A stretch of DNA of 60,063 nucleotides from Labilithrix sp. (GCA_028287035.1 JAQBQL010000049.1:1-60063), one strand, 5' to 3'. Shown: positions 1-8,865, counted from the first letter of the stretch. Made by a program: numbers and translations. The notes: generated by a model not told the origin, from the sequence alone.

Positions 1-85
1 CGTCTTCTGCCTCGATCTCCCGCTTCGGCGCGGCGCGACGTAGCAGGGGCAGCGGCATTTCCTCGTCATCGTAGGCGTGTGTCAT
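1..85 (-). CDS. N-terminal fragment of an unidentified protein, cut by the window edge
   Basis: Reading leftwards from an ATG at 85, a frame of 28 codons stays open to the window edge and begins MTHAYDDEEMPLPLL. The composition, an acidic start followed by a proline/leucine stretch and mixed charges, resembles a real cytoplasmic N-terminus more than an antisense shadow. No clear Shine-Dalgarno is seen upstream. If real, it is divergent from the esterase gene and argues that the esterase starts at 156, not at the ATG at 84, which would overlap this start. No function can be assigned. Confidence 0.42.
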   Translation of the reverse strand, partial: MTHAYDDEEMPLPLLRRAAPKREIEAED

Positions 86-155
86 GGCGGACACTACATC
101 AAGCATGGATCGGTCCAAGAGGCCGGCGACCGCAGCGAGGTGCCGAGGCGGCTTG

Positions 156-1655
156 ATGCGCGCGCGGGTGCGTTCTACACGTGGGATCGTGGCCCCCCGC
201 TCGCCTGCGTCACCGCCCGCGCCCGCTCGCCATCCGCTCGCCGGCAAGACCACGACAGCCATCGGGGTGATGCTCGCGCTCCTCGCCGTTCCGTATGCCG
301 CGCCCGGGCTCGCGCGCTTCCGCGTGGTCCGCGCGCCGTGGGATCACTCGCCCAGCGACCAGGAGGTCGCGAGCGGAGCGCCCGCCGCCACGAGCGCGCC
401 GCAGCTCACGCAGGGCGAGACCACGCTCAAGGCCTCGAAGAACGAGGCCACCGTCACGAACGCGCTGCCCGAGGCGCCCGTCGCGAAGGCGCTGGATGCG
501 CAAGCGCTCGCGAAGACGAAGGGCTCGCTGGCCGTCGAGGACGACCCTGGTCACGCGCTCGACGCCTTCTATGCCTCGCTTGCGAGGACGCGCGCGAAGG
601 AGAAGGGCGCCGTCACCCGCATCATGCACTACGGCGACAGCGTCATCACGAGCGACTACGTCTCGGGCACCATGCGGCGCAAGCTGCAGGCCGAGTACGG
701 CGATGCCGGCCACGGATTCATCCTGCTCGCCAATCCGTGGGAGTGGTATTTCCACAACGACGTCTCCCACGGCGCGGGCGAGGGCTGGAACGCGAGCCGC
801 ATCACCGGCCCCACCACGCGGGACGGGATGTACGGGCTCGGCGGCGTCACCTTCTCCGGCACCGGCGGCGCGACTGCCTTCTTCGGCACTCCCGACAAGG
901 GCACGTATGGCAAGAAGGTGTCGCGCTTCGACGTCTATTATCTCGAGACCGCCAGTGGCGGCGAGGTCGAGACGAAGATCGGCACGCAGGTCGACCGGTT
1001 CTCGACCAAGGGCGAGGACAAGGTCTCGCGCATCAAGTCCTTCAGCGTGCCCGACGGCGAAGCGAAGCTCTCGGTGCGCGTCGTGTCGGGGAGCCCGCGC
1101 CTGTTCGGCGTGGCCCTCGAGCGCGACCAGCCGGGCATCGTGTACGACGCGCTCGGCGCGAACGGCGCCCGCGCCGAACTGCTCGGCTCGATCAACGCCG
1201 CGCACTGGGGCGAGCAGATGGCCCTCCGCAAGCCCGCGCTCATCATCCTGCAATACGGCACGAACGAGAGCGAGGCGCCCGGCATCGCCGCCAATTACGA
1301 GAAGACGCTCGGCGCCGTGGTGGCGACGCTGAAGACGGCCGCCCCCAATTCCTCGATCCTCATCGCTTCGCCGCTCGACCGCGCGGAGCCCGCCGAGGGC
1401 GGAGGCCTGCGCACGAAGCCGATCATCAAGAAGCTCGTCGAGGCGCAGCGTCACGTCGCGAAGGAGTCGGGCGTCGCCTTCTGGAACACCTACGAGGCGA
1501 TGGGCGGCGAGGGCGCGATGGCGTCGTGGGTGAAGAAGGGCCTCGCGGGCGGCGACCTCACGCACCCGTCGCCGGCGGGCGCCGAGGTGATCGGCGACCT
1601 GATGTCGAAGGCGCTCACCACCGGCTTCGAGGCGTGGCAGTCGACGCACCCCTGA
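156..1655 (+). CDS. SGNH/GDSL-type esterase with N-terminal membrane anchor
   Basis: Likely a cell-envelope ester hydrolase (carbohydrate or peptidoglycan O-acetyl esterase type). Counting from ATG 156, a hydrophobic segment near residues 32-55 acts as an uncleaved anchor or signal. The catalytic Ser lies in block I, MHYGDS (Ser162). The YGTNES block (Asn370) and the C-terminal DLTH (Asp467, His470) complete the SGNH set. About 200 residues sit between blocks I and III, which resembles Ape1-like esterases that carry a beta-sandwich insertion; that comparison is inference. It is clearly paralogous to the esterase at 4994-6421: both share FGV-L-R-QPGIV-DALG-NGAR. ATG 156 has GAGG about 8 nt upstream. 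An in-frame ATG at 84 would add 24 residues but lacks a ribosome site and clashes with the divergent start at 85. Substrate is unknown. Confidence 0.85.
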   Translation: MRARVRSTRGIVAPRSPASPPAPARHPLAGKTTTAIGVMLALLAVPYAAPGLARFRVVRAPWDHSPSDQEVASGAPAATSAPQLTQGETTLKASKNEATVTNALPEAPVAKALDAQALAKTKGSLAVEDDPGHALDAFYASLARTRAKEKGAVTRIMHYGDSVITSDYVSGTMRRKLQAEYGDAGHGFILLANPWEWYFHNDVSHGAGEGWNASRITGPTTRDGMYGLGGVTFSGTGGATAFFGTPDKGTYGKKVSRFDVYYLETASGGEVETKIGTQVDRFSTKGEDKVSRIKSFSVPDGEAKLSVRVVSGSPRLFGVALERDQPGIVYDALGANGARAELLGSINAAHWGEQMALRKPALIILQYGTNESEAPGIAANYEKTLGAVVATLKTAAPNSSILIASPLDRAEPAEGGGLRTKPIIKKLVEAQRHVAKESGVAFWNTYEAMGGEGAMASWVKKGLAGGDLTHPSPAGAEVIGDLMSKALTTGFEAWQSTHP

Positions 1656-1677
1656 GGGCGGCGCGTGGGGTCCAGAC

Positions 1678-1714
1678 CGCGCGCGCGCTCGTCGTCGGCG
1701 CGCGCGCGCGCGCC
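1678..1714. repeat. alternating CG tracts forming an inverted repeat
   Basis: Two alternating C/G runs (1678-1688 and 1698-1713) are separated by nine bases and can pair as a 10-bp hairpin. They lie in the 146-bp gap between the esterase and the beta-helix lipoprotein. There is no T-run after the stem, so it is not a canonical intrinsic terminator. Such tracts can also adopt Z-DNA. The role is unknown. Confidence 0.5.
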
Positions 1715-1788
1715 TCGTGCCGCCGGAAGTGCCCTGATTCACGCGAGATCGTGTGAGGGCACGCTGGTTGCTGGAGGGCGCGGGACCG

Positions 1789-1795
1789 AAGGAGG
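1789..1795 (+). promoter_or_regulatory. strong Shine-Dalgarno AAGGAGG
   Basis: A perfect AAGGAGG stands 6 nt before ATG 1802. It fixes the start of the lipoprotein gene and suggests efficient translation; few other genes in this window have so complete a match. Confidence 0.8.
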
Positions 1796-1801
1796 TCTCG
1801 T

Positions 1802-4108
1802 ATGCGCAATCGACTTGGATGGCTGGTGATGCTCGGAGCGACGATGGGCACTGCGTGCAGCGCGGACGCGCCGCCCGACGACGGTGAGAACGTCGGGAGC
1901 GCCGGCGCCGCCATCAGGAATTGCCCGGTGACGGACCCGGACTACCCGTTGTGCGAGCCGGCGCCGCCGCCGACCGTCTGCAACGGCGGAACCGGCTGGG
2001 TCCAGGTATCGGCGCCCACCATCACCCTCGGACAGAGCCTCACCGTGTCATGGAGCGGCCAGCTGCCGAAGGCCTGCAACGAGAGCCTGACGCTGAACGG
2101 CGTGCCGGTCCCTGCCAGCGGCTCGAAGACCGTCGTTCCGCGCTCCAGCGTCGACGCGAGCTTCGTGCTGGGAGTGACCTCTCACGTCATCGCGCGCGCC
2201 AGCGCCGCCCTCGTCCTCCCTTCGACCGTGCACGTCGACGGCAACACGGAGGACTGGAAGCGGCTCCTTCTGCAGGCTCTCGACACCACGAACACCAAGG
2301 TGGTGCTCGGCCAGAACGTCGACATGGACCTCTCCGGTCGTGACCTGATCCCGGTCGCGCCGGGCGTGACGTTGACGAGCGAGATCCCCCTCGTCGTCGG
2401 CCCCGTCGCGACGCAGCCCGCCAGCGTGGTGCGCGGCGGGGTCTTCTCCCTCGTGCGTCCGGGGCGGGACGCGAAGAACCTCGGGCCCCGGCTCTACACG
2501 ACGCAGCGGCCGAAGGCCCTCTTCTCGTTGCGCTGTCTGGCCGGCTCTCCGGGGCCCGAGCACATCACGTTCTCCAACTTCCGTATCCAGGGGCCCGACT
2601 TCGACACCATGGACGGCGACGACAAGCTCGAGCGCGGGATCGAGATCAACTCGTGCCTCGGCGTCGAGATCGCCAACATGGAGATGTCCGGCTGGAGTGG
2701 GGCAGCCATTCACGTGTCCGACGCGTCCGACCGCATTCTCGGCTACTCGAGCGTCAGCATCCACGACAGCTTCTTCCACCACAACCAGCACGAGGGCGGT
2801 AACGGCTACGGAATAGACATGGGGGAGGGTGCCTATTCGAACATCGAGCGCAACGTGTTCGACTTCAACCGGCATGCGATCACGGCCAGCGGCAAGGCCG
2901 GGACGGGTTATCGAGCGGACCACAACCTGATCCTGAAGGGCGGGGGCCGCCACTCGAAGTGGTACAACGAATATACGCATCTGATGGACGTCCACGGGGA
3001 CGCGAACTGCCCCGACGTGCCGCTGAACCAGCACACCTGGAACTGCGGGAACGCCGGCGACCAGTTCTGGATGACGAACAACGCATTTCAGTACACGAAC
3101 GACAACGACATCAAGATCCGCGGCACCCCGCGCATCGCGGCGCTCATCAATGGCAACGTGTTCGCGCGCCACGACAAGGACGACGCCATCGACAGGACCG
3201 AGGGTGACACCCATATCAACATCGGCGCGAATACGTACGACGTGGATACGTATGGTGAGTACGGGGTGTGTGACTTCGATGGTGACGGCAAGGACGACCT
3301 GTTCCTGGCGACCGGCGCGTCGTGGTGGTTCAAGAGCGCGGCCAAGCTCCACTGGGTGTACCTGAGCCCGGCGACGGAGCGTCTCTCCCAGGTACGGCTG
3401 GGTGACTTCGACGGTGACCACCGCTGCGACGTCATGGCGATCAACCGCGGCACGAACGCGTGGGAGATCGCGAGCGGAGGCAGCGGCGCCTGGACGGCGC
3501 TGCCCGGCAGCTACCCGGGTGTCGCGATCGACGAGCTGCGCACGGGCGACTTCGATGGCGACGGCATCACCGATCTGTTCCGCCGTGATCCGAGCGGGCA
3601 GTGGTGGGCGATCTCGCCGGGTCATTACGGCCCGCTGGCGCTCCAGTCCTCGGACCAGCCGCTCGACTCCTTGAAGCTCGGTGACTTCGACGGAAACGGA
3701 ATCACCGACGTCCTCGGCCACAGTGGAGGCAAGTGGGCCATCTCCTGGAATGGCACGAGCCCGTGGCAACCTGCGAGCGGGCTCTCCGATGATCTCGGTC
3801 GCGTCTTCGTGGCCAACGTGGATGGTCAGCCCGGGGACGACGTCGTGCGTTACGTGCAGGACACGGGCACGAAGGCGCACTGGGAACGATCGTCGGGCGC
3901 GCGAACGCCCTGGGTGACCTTCCGGAGCTTCGCGTGGCCGGCGTCGAGCGACCCGGCCTTCGTGCCGGCGGCGCTCACGAAGACCTTCGTGGGCCGCTTC
4001 GGCGCCGGCTCCGCGGCCGGCGTGCTGATGGTCGAGCCGGATCGCATGAGCAGCTTCGCGGGGCTCACCGACGCCGCGTTCGTCCCGCACGCGCTGTACG
4101 CCTACTGA
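1802..4108 (+). CDS. secreted lipoprotein with right-handed beta-helix and FG-GAP/VCBS-like repeats
   Basis: A 768-residue protein beginning with a short signal peptide and a TAC lipobox (Cys near residue 19), so probably exported and lipidated. The central part (about residues 190-480) has the look of a parallel beta-helix of the pectate-lyase/polysaccharide-lyase type, with repeated short strands, many Asn, and phrases such as FSNFRIQG and IEINSCLGVEIAN. The C-terminal part (about 480-740) holds at least four FG-GAP-like calcium-binding repeats of the form GDFDGDGxxDLF (near 490, 537, 582 and 628), which normally build a beta-propeller. It may bind or cleave polysaccharide at the surface; no catalytic residues could be assigned. 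The start is fixed by a strong Shine-Dalgarno. It converges with the SUMF1-like gene 7 bp away. Confidence 0.85.
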   Translation: MRNRLGWLVMLGATMGTACSADAPPDDGENVGSAGAAIRNCPVTDPDYPLCEPAPPPTVCNGGTGWVQVSAPTITLGQSLTVSWSGQLPKACNESLTLNGVPVPASGSKTVVPRSSVDASFVLGVTSHVIARASAALVLPSTVHVDGNTEDWKRLLLQALDTTNTKVVLGQNVDMDLSGRDLIPVAPGVTLTSEIPLVVGPVATQPASVVRGGVFSLVRPGRDAKNLGPRLYTTQRPKALFSLRCLAGSPGPEHITFSNFRIQGPDFDTMDGDDKLERGIEINSCLGVEIANMEMSGWSGAAIHVSDASDRILGYSSVSIHDSFFHHNQHEGGNGYGIDMGEGAYSNIERNVFDFNRHAITASGKAGTGYRADHNLILKGGGRHSKWYNEYTHLMDVHGDANCPDVPLNQHTWNCGNAGDQFWMTNNAFQYTNDNDIKIRGTPRIAALINGNVFARHDKDDAIDRTEGDTHINIGANTYDVDTYGEYGVCDFDGDGKDDLFLATGASWWFKSAAKLHWVYLSPATERLSQVRLGDFDGDHRCDVMAINRGTNAWEIASGGSGAWTALPGSYPGVAIDELRTGDFDGDGITDLFRRDPSGQWWAISPGHYGPLALQSSDQPLDSLKLGDFDGNGITDVLGHSGGKWAISWNGTSPWQPASGLSDDLGRVFVANVDGQPGDDVVRYVQDTGTKAHWERSSGARTPWVTFRSFAWPASSDPAFVPAALTKTFVGRFGAGSAAGVLMVEPDRMSSFAGLTDAAFVPHALYAY

Positions 4109-4115
4109 GCGACCC

Positions 4116-4997
4116 TCAATCCGCGCAGCACCGGAAGCCGAGGTCGAAGTACGCGTCGGCCCGGAACTGCGGGTCGAAGTGGTCGCAGCGCTGGTTGCTG
4201 CCGTTCGACATCATCGGGAACGCGAAGGTCGACGAGTTGTCGGGACAGCTGTCGGTCGCGCCCTTGTGCCCGTCGCAGTCGTCCTGCCACTCGCTGACGT
4301 TGCCGATGAGATCGAACACGCCCTCGTAGCCGCCCTGACACGAGGGGCGGCTGCCGACGGGCTCGATGGCGCCCGTGCCCTTCGCGTTGCACGCGTCGTT
4401 GTTCCACGTGTTGGCGTAGGGATAGGCGCGCTCGCCGGCCTTCGAGCAGGCCACGAAGGTCTCGTTGCTGGTCGTGCCGAACAGGGCCGGCGACGAGCCG
4501 CCGCCGCCCACCTTCCCGCAGAGGCGCTTGCCGGCCCACGCACAGAACGTGTGCGCGTCGCACCAGTCGACGTTCACGACGGGATAGCTCGCGTGCGCCG
4601 GATCCTCGAAGCTCGCCTGGTCCGTCGGGCGGAACGTGGTGTTCCAGTCCTTGCAGTATCCAGGCTGGTCGGCGGGCTGCGGGTCGGAGAGGAGGAACTT
4701 CGCGTACTGCGCGTTCGAGACCTCGGTGCTGTCGATGCAGAAGGCAGCGCCCGGCGCACTGATGCGCACCATGCTGGGACCGCGGCCCGCCGGGCACGAG
4801 GGCGCCGCGTCGGGCGCATCACTGCCGCTGTCGAGAACGGCGGCATCGACGACCACCGCGCCGTCCGGAGCTCCGGATTCCGCCTCGGGGACGAGGGGCG
4901 GGCCCGCGTAGCCGTCGAGCGCGAAGCTGCACGCGCACGCCAGCGCGGCCGCGGAGAGCGCGCACAGCCCCGCCACTCCTGCGCGACGAACGCTCAT
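4116..4997 (-). CDS. SUMF1/formylglycine-generating-enzyme-like lipoprotein
   Basis: A 293-residue protein with a lipoprotein signal (Cys at about 21-23, in ALACAC) and a low-complexity Asp/Ala/Ser linker up to residue 65. It then has a SUMF1-type (FGE-sulfatase) fold. Hallmarks are the N-terminal CIDSTEVSNAQYAKF, the V-DWCDAHTFCAWAGKRL block, the GNVSEWQDDC block and the C-terminal GFRCC. True FGE converts a sulfatase Cys to formylglycine using a specific Cys pair. I cannot assign that pair here and no sulfatase gene is nearby, so a non-enzymatic or different role is likely, as in many myxobacterial paralogs. Its ATG overlaps the stop of the downstream esterase gene (ATGA), but transcription runs esterase first, so the two form an operon. 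Confidence 0.85.
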   Translation of the reverse strand: MSVRRAGVAGLCALSAAALACACSFALDGYAGPPLVPEAESGAPDGAVVVDAAVLDSGSDAPDAAPSCPAGRGPSMVRISAPGAAFCIDSTEVSNAQYAKFLLSDPQPADQPGYCKDWNTTFRPTDQASFEDPAHASYPVVNVDWCDAHTFCAWAGKRLCGKVGGGGSSPALFGTTSNETFVACSKAGERAYPYANTWNNDACNAKGTGAIEPVGSRPSCQGGYEGVFDLIGNVSEWQDDCDGHKGATDSCPDNSSTFAFPMMSNGSNQRCDHFDPQFRADAYFDLGFRCCAD

Positions 4998-6421
4998 TCC
5001 GCTGCTTCCGCGGCCGGGGCGGGCAGGGCGGGCACTCCCGCGGGCTCCACGGTGCGCGCGGTCGTCGGGGGGAGCCCGAGCTCACGGCGCCAGCCCGCGT
5101 ACGAACGCATCATGTCCGAGGCGAACGAGCTGCCGAGCTGCGCGTAGCCCTCGCGCGAGAGGTGCACGCGATCCTTCTGGGCGCGCGGCGGATCCTCCTG
5201 CGCCCAGCCGGCGACGGTGCCCTCGCCGCCCATCGCCTCGAGCTGGTTGTAGAACGCGCAGCCCGCGGCCGCCGCCACGCGGCGCTGGGAGAGGATGATC
5301 TCCTTCAGCTTCGTCGAGGTCGTCCAGCTGTCGCCGTCCTTCACGGCGCGGTCGGGCGGACCCATGAGCAGGCACGACGCGCTCGGCACCGCGCGCGCCA
5401 CCCGGCCGAGCAGGTCGACCAGCTGCCGCTCGTACGTCTCGGACGGCATCGACTCGTCGGTCGACTCGTTCGTGCCGTACGCGAGGATGACGAGCGCCGG
5501 GCTGCGGTGGCGGAGCTGCTCGGCCCAGTGCGTCTCGTTCCACTGCAGGCACGTGGTGATGCGCGCGCCGTTGATGCCGAGCGCGTCGAGGACGATGCCG
5601 GGCTGCGCGCGATCGAGCGAGACGCCGAAGACGCGCACGTCCCCGTCGCCGGTCGACCGGACCTCGAGCTGGTGGGCGGCGCTCTCGCTGACGTCGAAGG
5701 TGCGGAACGCGCTCGTCGTGCTCGGTCCCTTCGTGGAGACGCGCACCACGCGGACGCCGTCGACGAACACGTCGAACGAGCCCCCGTTCGGCTGCTCGAG
5801 GTACGCGACCTCGGTGCTGGCGGTCCGGGCGTTGATGTCCGTCCAGGCGCGCGCGCCGTGGGCATGCGTCTCGACGCCGATGCCCGCGAGGCCATAGAGG
5901 CCGTCGCCCGAGAACTTTCCCTTTGCGAGCTTGCCGCGCTCCGGCGACCACTCGCTCGACATCCCGCAGCGGACGCCCTCCTGGATGTAGCCCTTCCACG
6001 GGCGGCCGAGCGCGACGTAGCCGCGCCCGCCGTCGCCGAAGCGGCCCTGCAGGGCGCGCCGGATGACCGCCGTCTCGATGTCCGCGGCGGTGTGCGAGTC
6101 GCCGAACTGGACGATGCGCACGTCGTCGGAGGCCTGACCCGCCTCGAGCCGCGCCACCGACTCGAAGAAGCGGCGGAGCGCGGCGGGCCGCTCGAGGGCG
6201 CCCACCACGCCGGCGCGGGCGGCCGGGGCGATGTCCACCGGCGTCTCGGCGACGGCGCGCGCGGCGACCGAGGCCGCCTCCTTGCCCGCGGGAGCCTCGC
6301 TGCCAGCCTTGGCCTTCGCGACCGCATCGCCGCACCCCGCCAGCGCAGGCAGCGCCGCGAGCGCCAGCGCGCCCGCCGCGGGCGCGGCGATCCGGAGGAA
6401 CGCGGGAAGAAGCCGATCCAA
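4994..6421 (-). CDS. SGNH/GDSL-type esterase, lipoprotein
   Basis: A 475-residue predicted lipoprotein with a hydrophobic signal ending in LAGC (Cys30), which would place it at the periplasmic or outer-membrane surface. SGNH catalytic blocks are VQFGDSH (Ser109), LAYGTNES, and the C-terminal DRVHLS (Asp/His). The long segment between the first two blocks includes YVALGRPWKGY, typical of Ape1-like O-acetyl esterases with an inserted beta domain. It is a homolog of the esterase at 156-1655, but here it is lipid-anchored instead of membrane-anchored. The chosen start is TTG 6421, which has GAGGG a few bases upstream and directly precedes the signal peptide. The frame stays open far upstream, but that part is antisense to 6479-8135. 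It is followed by the SUMF1-like gene with a 4-nt overlap. Confidence 0.85.
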   Translation of the reverse strand: MDRLLPAFLRIAAPAAGALALAALPALAGCGDAVAKAKAGSEAPAGKEAASVAARAVAETPVDIAPAARAGVVGALERPAALRRFFESVARLEAGQASDDVRIVQFGDSHTAADIETAVIRRALQGRFGDGGRGYVALGRPWKGYIQEGVRCGMSSEWSPERGKLAKGKFSGDGLYGLAGIGVETHAHGARAWTDINARTASTEVAYLEQPNGGSFDVFVDGVRVVRVSTKGPSTTSAFRTFDVSESAAHQLEVRSTGDGDVRVFGVSLDRAQPGIVLDALGINGARITTCLQWNETHWAEQLRHRSPALVILAYGTNESTDESMPSETYERQLVDLLGRVARAVPSASCLLMGPPDRAVKDGDSWTTSTKLKEIILSQRRVAAAAGCAFYNQLEAMGGEGTVAGWAQEDPPRAQKDRVHLSREGYAQLGSSFASDMMRSYAGWRRELGLPPTTARTVEPAGVPALPAPAAEAAE

Positions 6422-6478
6422 GACCCTCGAAGCCTGGCACGGCGTGCGAATCGGCGGAAGTTTGTTTAGCGTGGCACG

Positions 6479-7081
6479 GTGCAAGCCGAAGGGATCCCCC
6501 CGGGCGACGAGGAGCCCAGCGCGCGGAGATCCGCGTCGTCGGTCCGTCCCGGCTCGATCCGCCCGCCCCAGGGCTCGCGGCCCAGCCTGCCCCCGCAGCC
6601 GCTCCGGCGCGCGCGCCGCCTCGCCGTGGCGACGGTGTGGGTGCTCGTCCAGGTCGGGCTCGTCCTCACCGCCAGCCGGCGCGTCGACGCGCTCTGCGGC
6701 TTCCGCATCGTGCCCGAGTCCAGCAAGGTGAAGGTCGCGCTCTTCCGCGAGGTGGCCGAGGGCGACGGCGGGCGCACGCGCATCCACGTCGAGGACGGCG
6801 TGTGGAGCGCACGCGACGCGGGCGGTCTCCGTCGACGGTTCGCGTGGACCGACCGGGTGCGCCGCCGCGAGCTCGCGCTCCTCGACCAGGACGTCGTGCT
6901 CGAGGGGACCGCCGCCGCGACGCTCGCCCATCTGCAGGCCGCCCTCGACGACGTCGCGGCGCACCTCCCCGACGACGCCGACACGCACCGCTTGCTCCTC
7001 GACGTCACCGTTCAACGCAACGGTCGCGAGCCCTACGTCGCACATCTCGCGAGTCCCGAGCGCCTGGGCGGAGGGAGCTGA
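6479..7081 (+). CDS. hypothetical membrane-anchored protein, partner of HTTM protein
   Basis: A 200-residue protein of unknown function starting with GTG. Residues 1-45 are basic and proline-rich, residues about 48-66 form one transmembrane segment (LAVATVWVLVQVGLVL), and the remainder is a soluble, charged, probably periplasmic domain. No known motif was found. The stop lies 1 nt before the ATG of the HTTM gene, so the two are probably co-translated and act together. A 57-bp divergent gap separates it from the esterase at 4994-6421. An internal start nearer the membrane segment cannot be excluded. Confidence 0.7.
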   Translation: MQAEGIPPGDEEPSARRSASSVRPGSIRPPQGSRPSLPPQPLRRARRLAVATVWVLVQVGLVLTASRRVDALCGFRIVPESSKVKVALFREVAEGDGGRTRIHVEDGVWSARDAGGLRRRFAWTDRVRRRELALLDQDVVLEGTAAATLAHLQAALDDVAAHLPDDADTHRLLLDVTVQRNGREPYVAHLASPERLGGGS

Positions 7082-7082
7082 C

Positions 7083-8135
7083 ATGCCGGCGCGCACGGCC
7101 TTTCCGGAGGAGATCGGCGACGGGTACGTGCTCGGGGCGGTCCGCGTCGCGCTCGGCGCGCTGCTCGGCTGGCGCGCGCTCCTCCTCGGCGACGAGCTCG
7201 CGCGGGCCGGATACTTCGGGGACTTCTTCCACGTCGCGATGATCCCCGAGGGCTTCGTCCCGCCGGCGAAGATGTACGGCGTCCTCCTCGCGGCCCGCCT
7301 GCTCCTCGCGATGATGATCATGTTCGGCGTGTGGGCGCGTCCGGCGCTCGCGCTCAGCGCGATCGGGAGCATGTGGCTCATGCTCTGCGACCGGCTACAC
7401 GTCCGCGACGGCGAGTATTCCCTCGCCTGCTACGCGCTGCTCCTCTCGCTGACCCCGTGCGACGCCTCGTGGCGCATGACGGAGGCCGTCACGCCGCGCA
7501 CCGGGCCGTTCTGGGCAGTGACACTCTGTCAGCTGCAGGTCTCGCTCGTGTACCTCGCGTCGGGCGGCTGGAAGCTGCTCGACCCGGACTGGCGCGGCGG
7601 CCACGTGCTCGCCGCTCGCCTCGCCGGGCTGCGGCTCCCGCTCGACGCCGCGAGCGCGCTCGCCAAGCTCGCCATCATGAGCGAGCTCGTGATCTGCGTC
7701 GCCCTGTGGCTGCGCCCGACGCGCGCCGTCGCGCTGTGGTGGGGGCTCTGGCTGCACCTCGTCGTGCTGGTCGGGCTGCGCGGGCAGGAGGTCGTCACGA
7801 GCTCGCTGCTCACGCTCGCGATGTACGGGGTCTTCGCGACGCCCGACTTCCACGCGCGCACCCTGCGCTTCGATCCCTCGCGGTTCTGGGGCAAGACCGC
7901 CGGCACGCTCGTGCCGTGGCTCGACTGGCTGGGGCGCTTCGAGGTGCGCTCCTGGCAGCCCGACGATCGCCCCGGCCACTCGCTCGTGCTCGTGCGCCGC
8001 GACGGGGAGCGGGTCACGGGCGTGCGCGCGCTGGCGATGCTCGCGCGCTGCGTGCCCGTGCTCTTCCCGCTGTGGGCGCCGATCGCGCTGGTCGCGAGCT
8101 TCACCCGCCAGGGCGACCTGACGAGCGCGAGCTAG
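7083..8135 (+). CDS. HTTM-family integral membrane protein
   Basis: A 350-residue polytopic protein resembling the HTTM (horizontally transferred transmembrane) domain related to vitamin K-dependent gamma-carboxylase. Hydrophobic helices lie near residues 18-37, 62-82, 86-103, 115-128, 145-168, 200-240 and 242-262, with short loops containing FGVWAR and GGWKLLDPDW, and a soluble tail. The catalytic chemistry of bacterial HTTM proteins is mostly unknown. The gene follows the single-pass partner by 1 nt, and its stop is 1 bp from the convergent PEBP gene. Confidence 0.75.
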   Translation: MPARTAFPEEIGDGYVLGAVRVALGALLGWRALLLGDELARAGYFGDFFHVAMIPEGFVPPAKMYGVLLAARLLLAMMIMFGVWARPALALSAIGSMWLMLCDRLHVRDGEYSLACYALLLSLTPCDASWRMTEAVTPRTGPFWAVTLCQLQVSLVYLASGGWKLLDPDWRGGHVLAARLAGLRLPLDAASALAKLAIMSELVICVALWLRPTRAVALWWGLWLHLVVLVGLRGQEVVTSSLLTLAMYGVFATPDFHARTLRFDPSRFWGKTAGTLVPWLDWLGRFEVRSWQPDDRPGHSLVLVRRDGERVTGVRALAMLARCVPVLFPLWAPIALVASFTRQGDLTSAS

Positions 8136-8136
8136 A

Positions 8137-8865
8137 TCACGGACCGTACTTGCCGGTGAGCTTCGTCGACGCGAGGCTGTGCGCCGTGATCGCGGTGACG
8201 CCCTCGTTCGCGCTCGTCGTCATGTTGAGGCCCGGCAACGTGGTCACGTCGAGCGCGTGGAGAACGAGCTCGTAGACGTGCTCGTTCGGCGGGCACGGTC
8301 CCGCGTAGCCGTAGTTGTTGCCGGTCTTGGTGTCGCCGAACTGGTGGGTCGTGTGCGACCCGGCCGGATTCGCCGGCGCGTACTTCTGCTCGACGTTGCC
8401 GGGGAGCGCCGAGAGCGTGCTCGGGATGTCGTAGATGACCGCGTGGTTCAGGTTGTTCGACGTGTCGTGGAGGATGACCGCGAAGCTCTTCGCGCCGGCC
8501 GGCGCGCCGACCCAGGCGAGCGGGGGCGACTGGTTCATGCCCATCTGGTTCGTGCAGACCTGCGCCTTCGGGATCTTGCCGCCCTCGGTGAACGCGGTGC
8601 TCGTGAGCGTGAAGGCCACGGCCGCGTCGGCGGCGTCCGAGGCGTCGGTCGCGTCGAGGCCGGCGTCGCTCGTCGACGCATCGGTCCCGCCGCTGGTCCC
8701 GCTGCTCCCGCTGCTTCCGCTGGAGCCGCTCGAGCCGCTGGTGCCGCTCGATCCGCCCGCGTCGGGGTCGGGCGTCGAGGACGCGGGGTCGTCGGAGGAG
8801 CACGCCAGGAGCGCGGCGGTGATCCCGAGGGCGAAGGCGGCGACGAAGCGAGTGGAGGTCTGCAT
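8137..8865 (-). CDS. PEBP-family (YbhB/YbcL-like) lipoprotein
   Basis: A 242-residue protein. A signal peptide with an LLAC lipobox (Cys near 22) is followed by a Ser/Gly/Thr and Asp/Ala-rich linker up to about residue 85, then a phosphatidylethanolamine-binding-protein domain of the bacterial YbhB type. Diagnostic elements are SPPLAW, FAVILHD, HAVIYDIP, and the YGYAGPCPPNEHVYELVLHALD block, which matches the conserved GPxPPxxxHrY signature. YbhB-like proteins bind small anions; the physiological ligand is unknown. The ATG at 8865 was chosen because it starts the signal peptide; the frame extends further upstream but only as shadow sequence. Confidence 0.88.
   Translation of the reverse strand: MQTSTRFVAAFALGITAALLACSSDDPASSTPDPDAGGSSGTSGSSGSSGSSGSSGTSGGTDASTSDAGLDATDASDAADAAVAFTLTSTAFTEGGKIPKAQVCTNQMGMNQSPPLAWVGAPAGAKSFAVILHDTSNNLNHAVIYDIPSTLSALPGNVEQKYAPANPAGSHTTHQFGDTKTGNNYGYAGPCPPNEHVYELVLHALDVTTLPGLNMTTSANEGVTAITAHSLASTKLTGKYGP

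Noticed and set aside
4116..4997. A sulfatase-maturing enzyme
   Set aside because: The fold is SUMF1-like, but the specific active Cys pair could not be assigned and no sulfatase is present.
6422..7381. Upstream extension of the esterase frame (4994-6421) by 320 codons
   Set aside because: Low-complexity composition, antisense to the 6479-8135 genes; a lipoprotein signal with TTG start begins at 6421.
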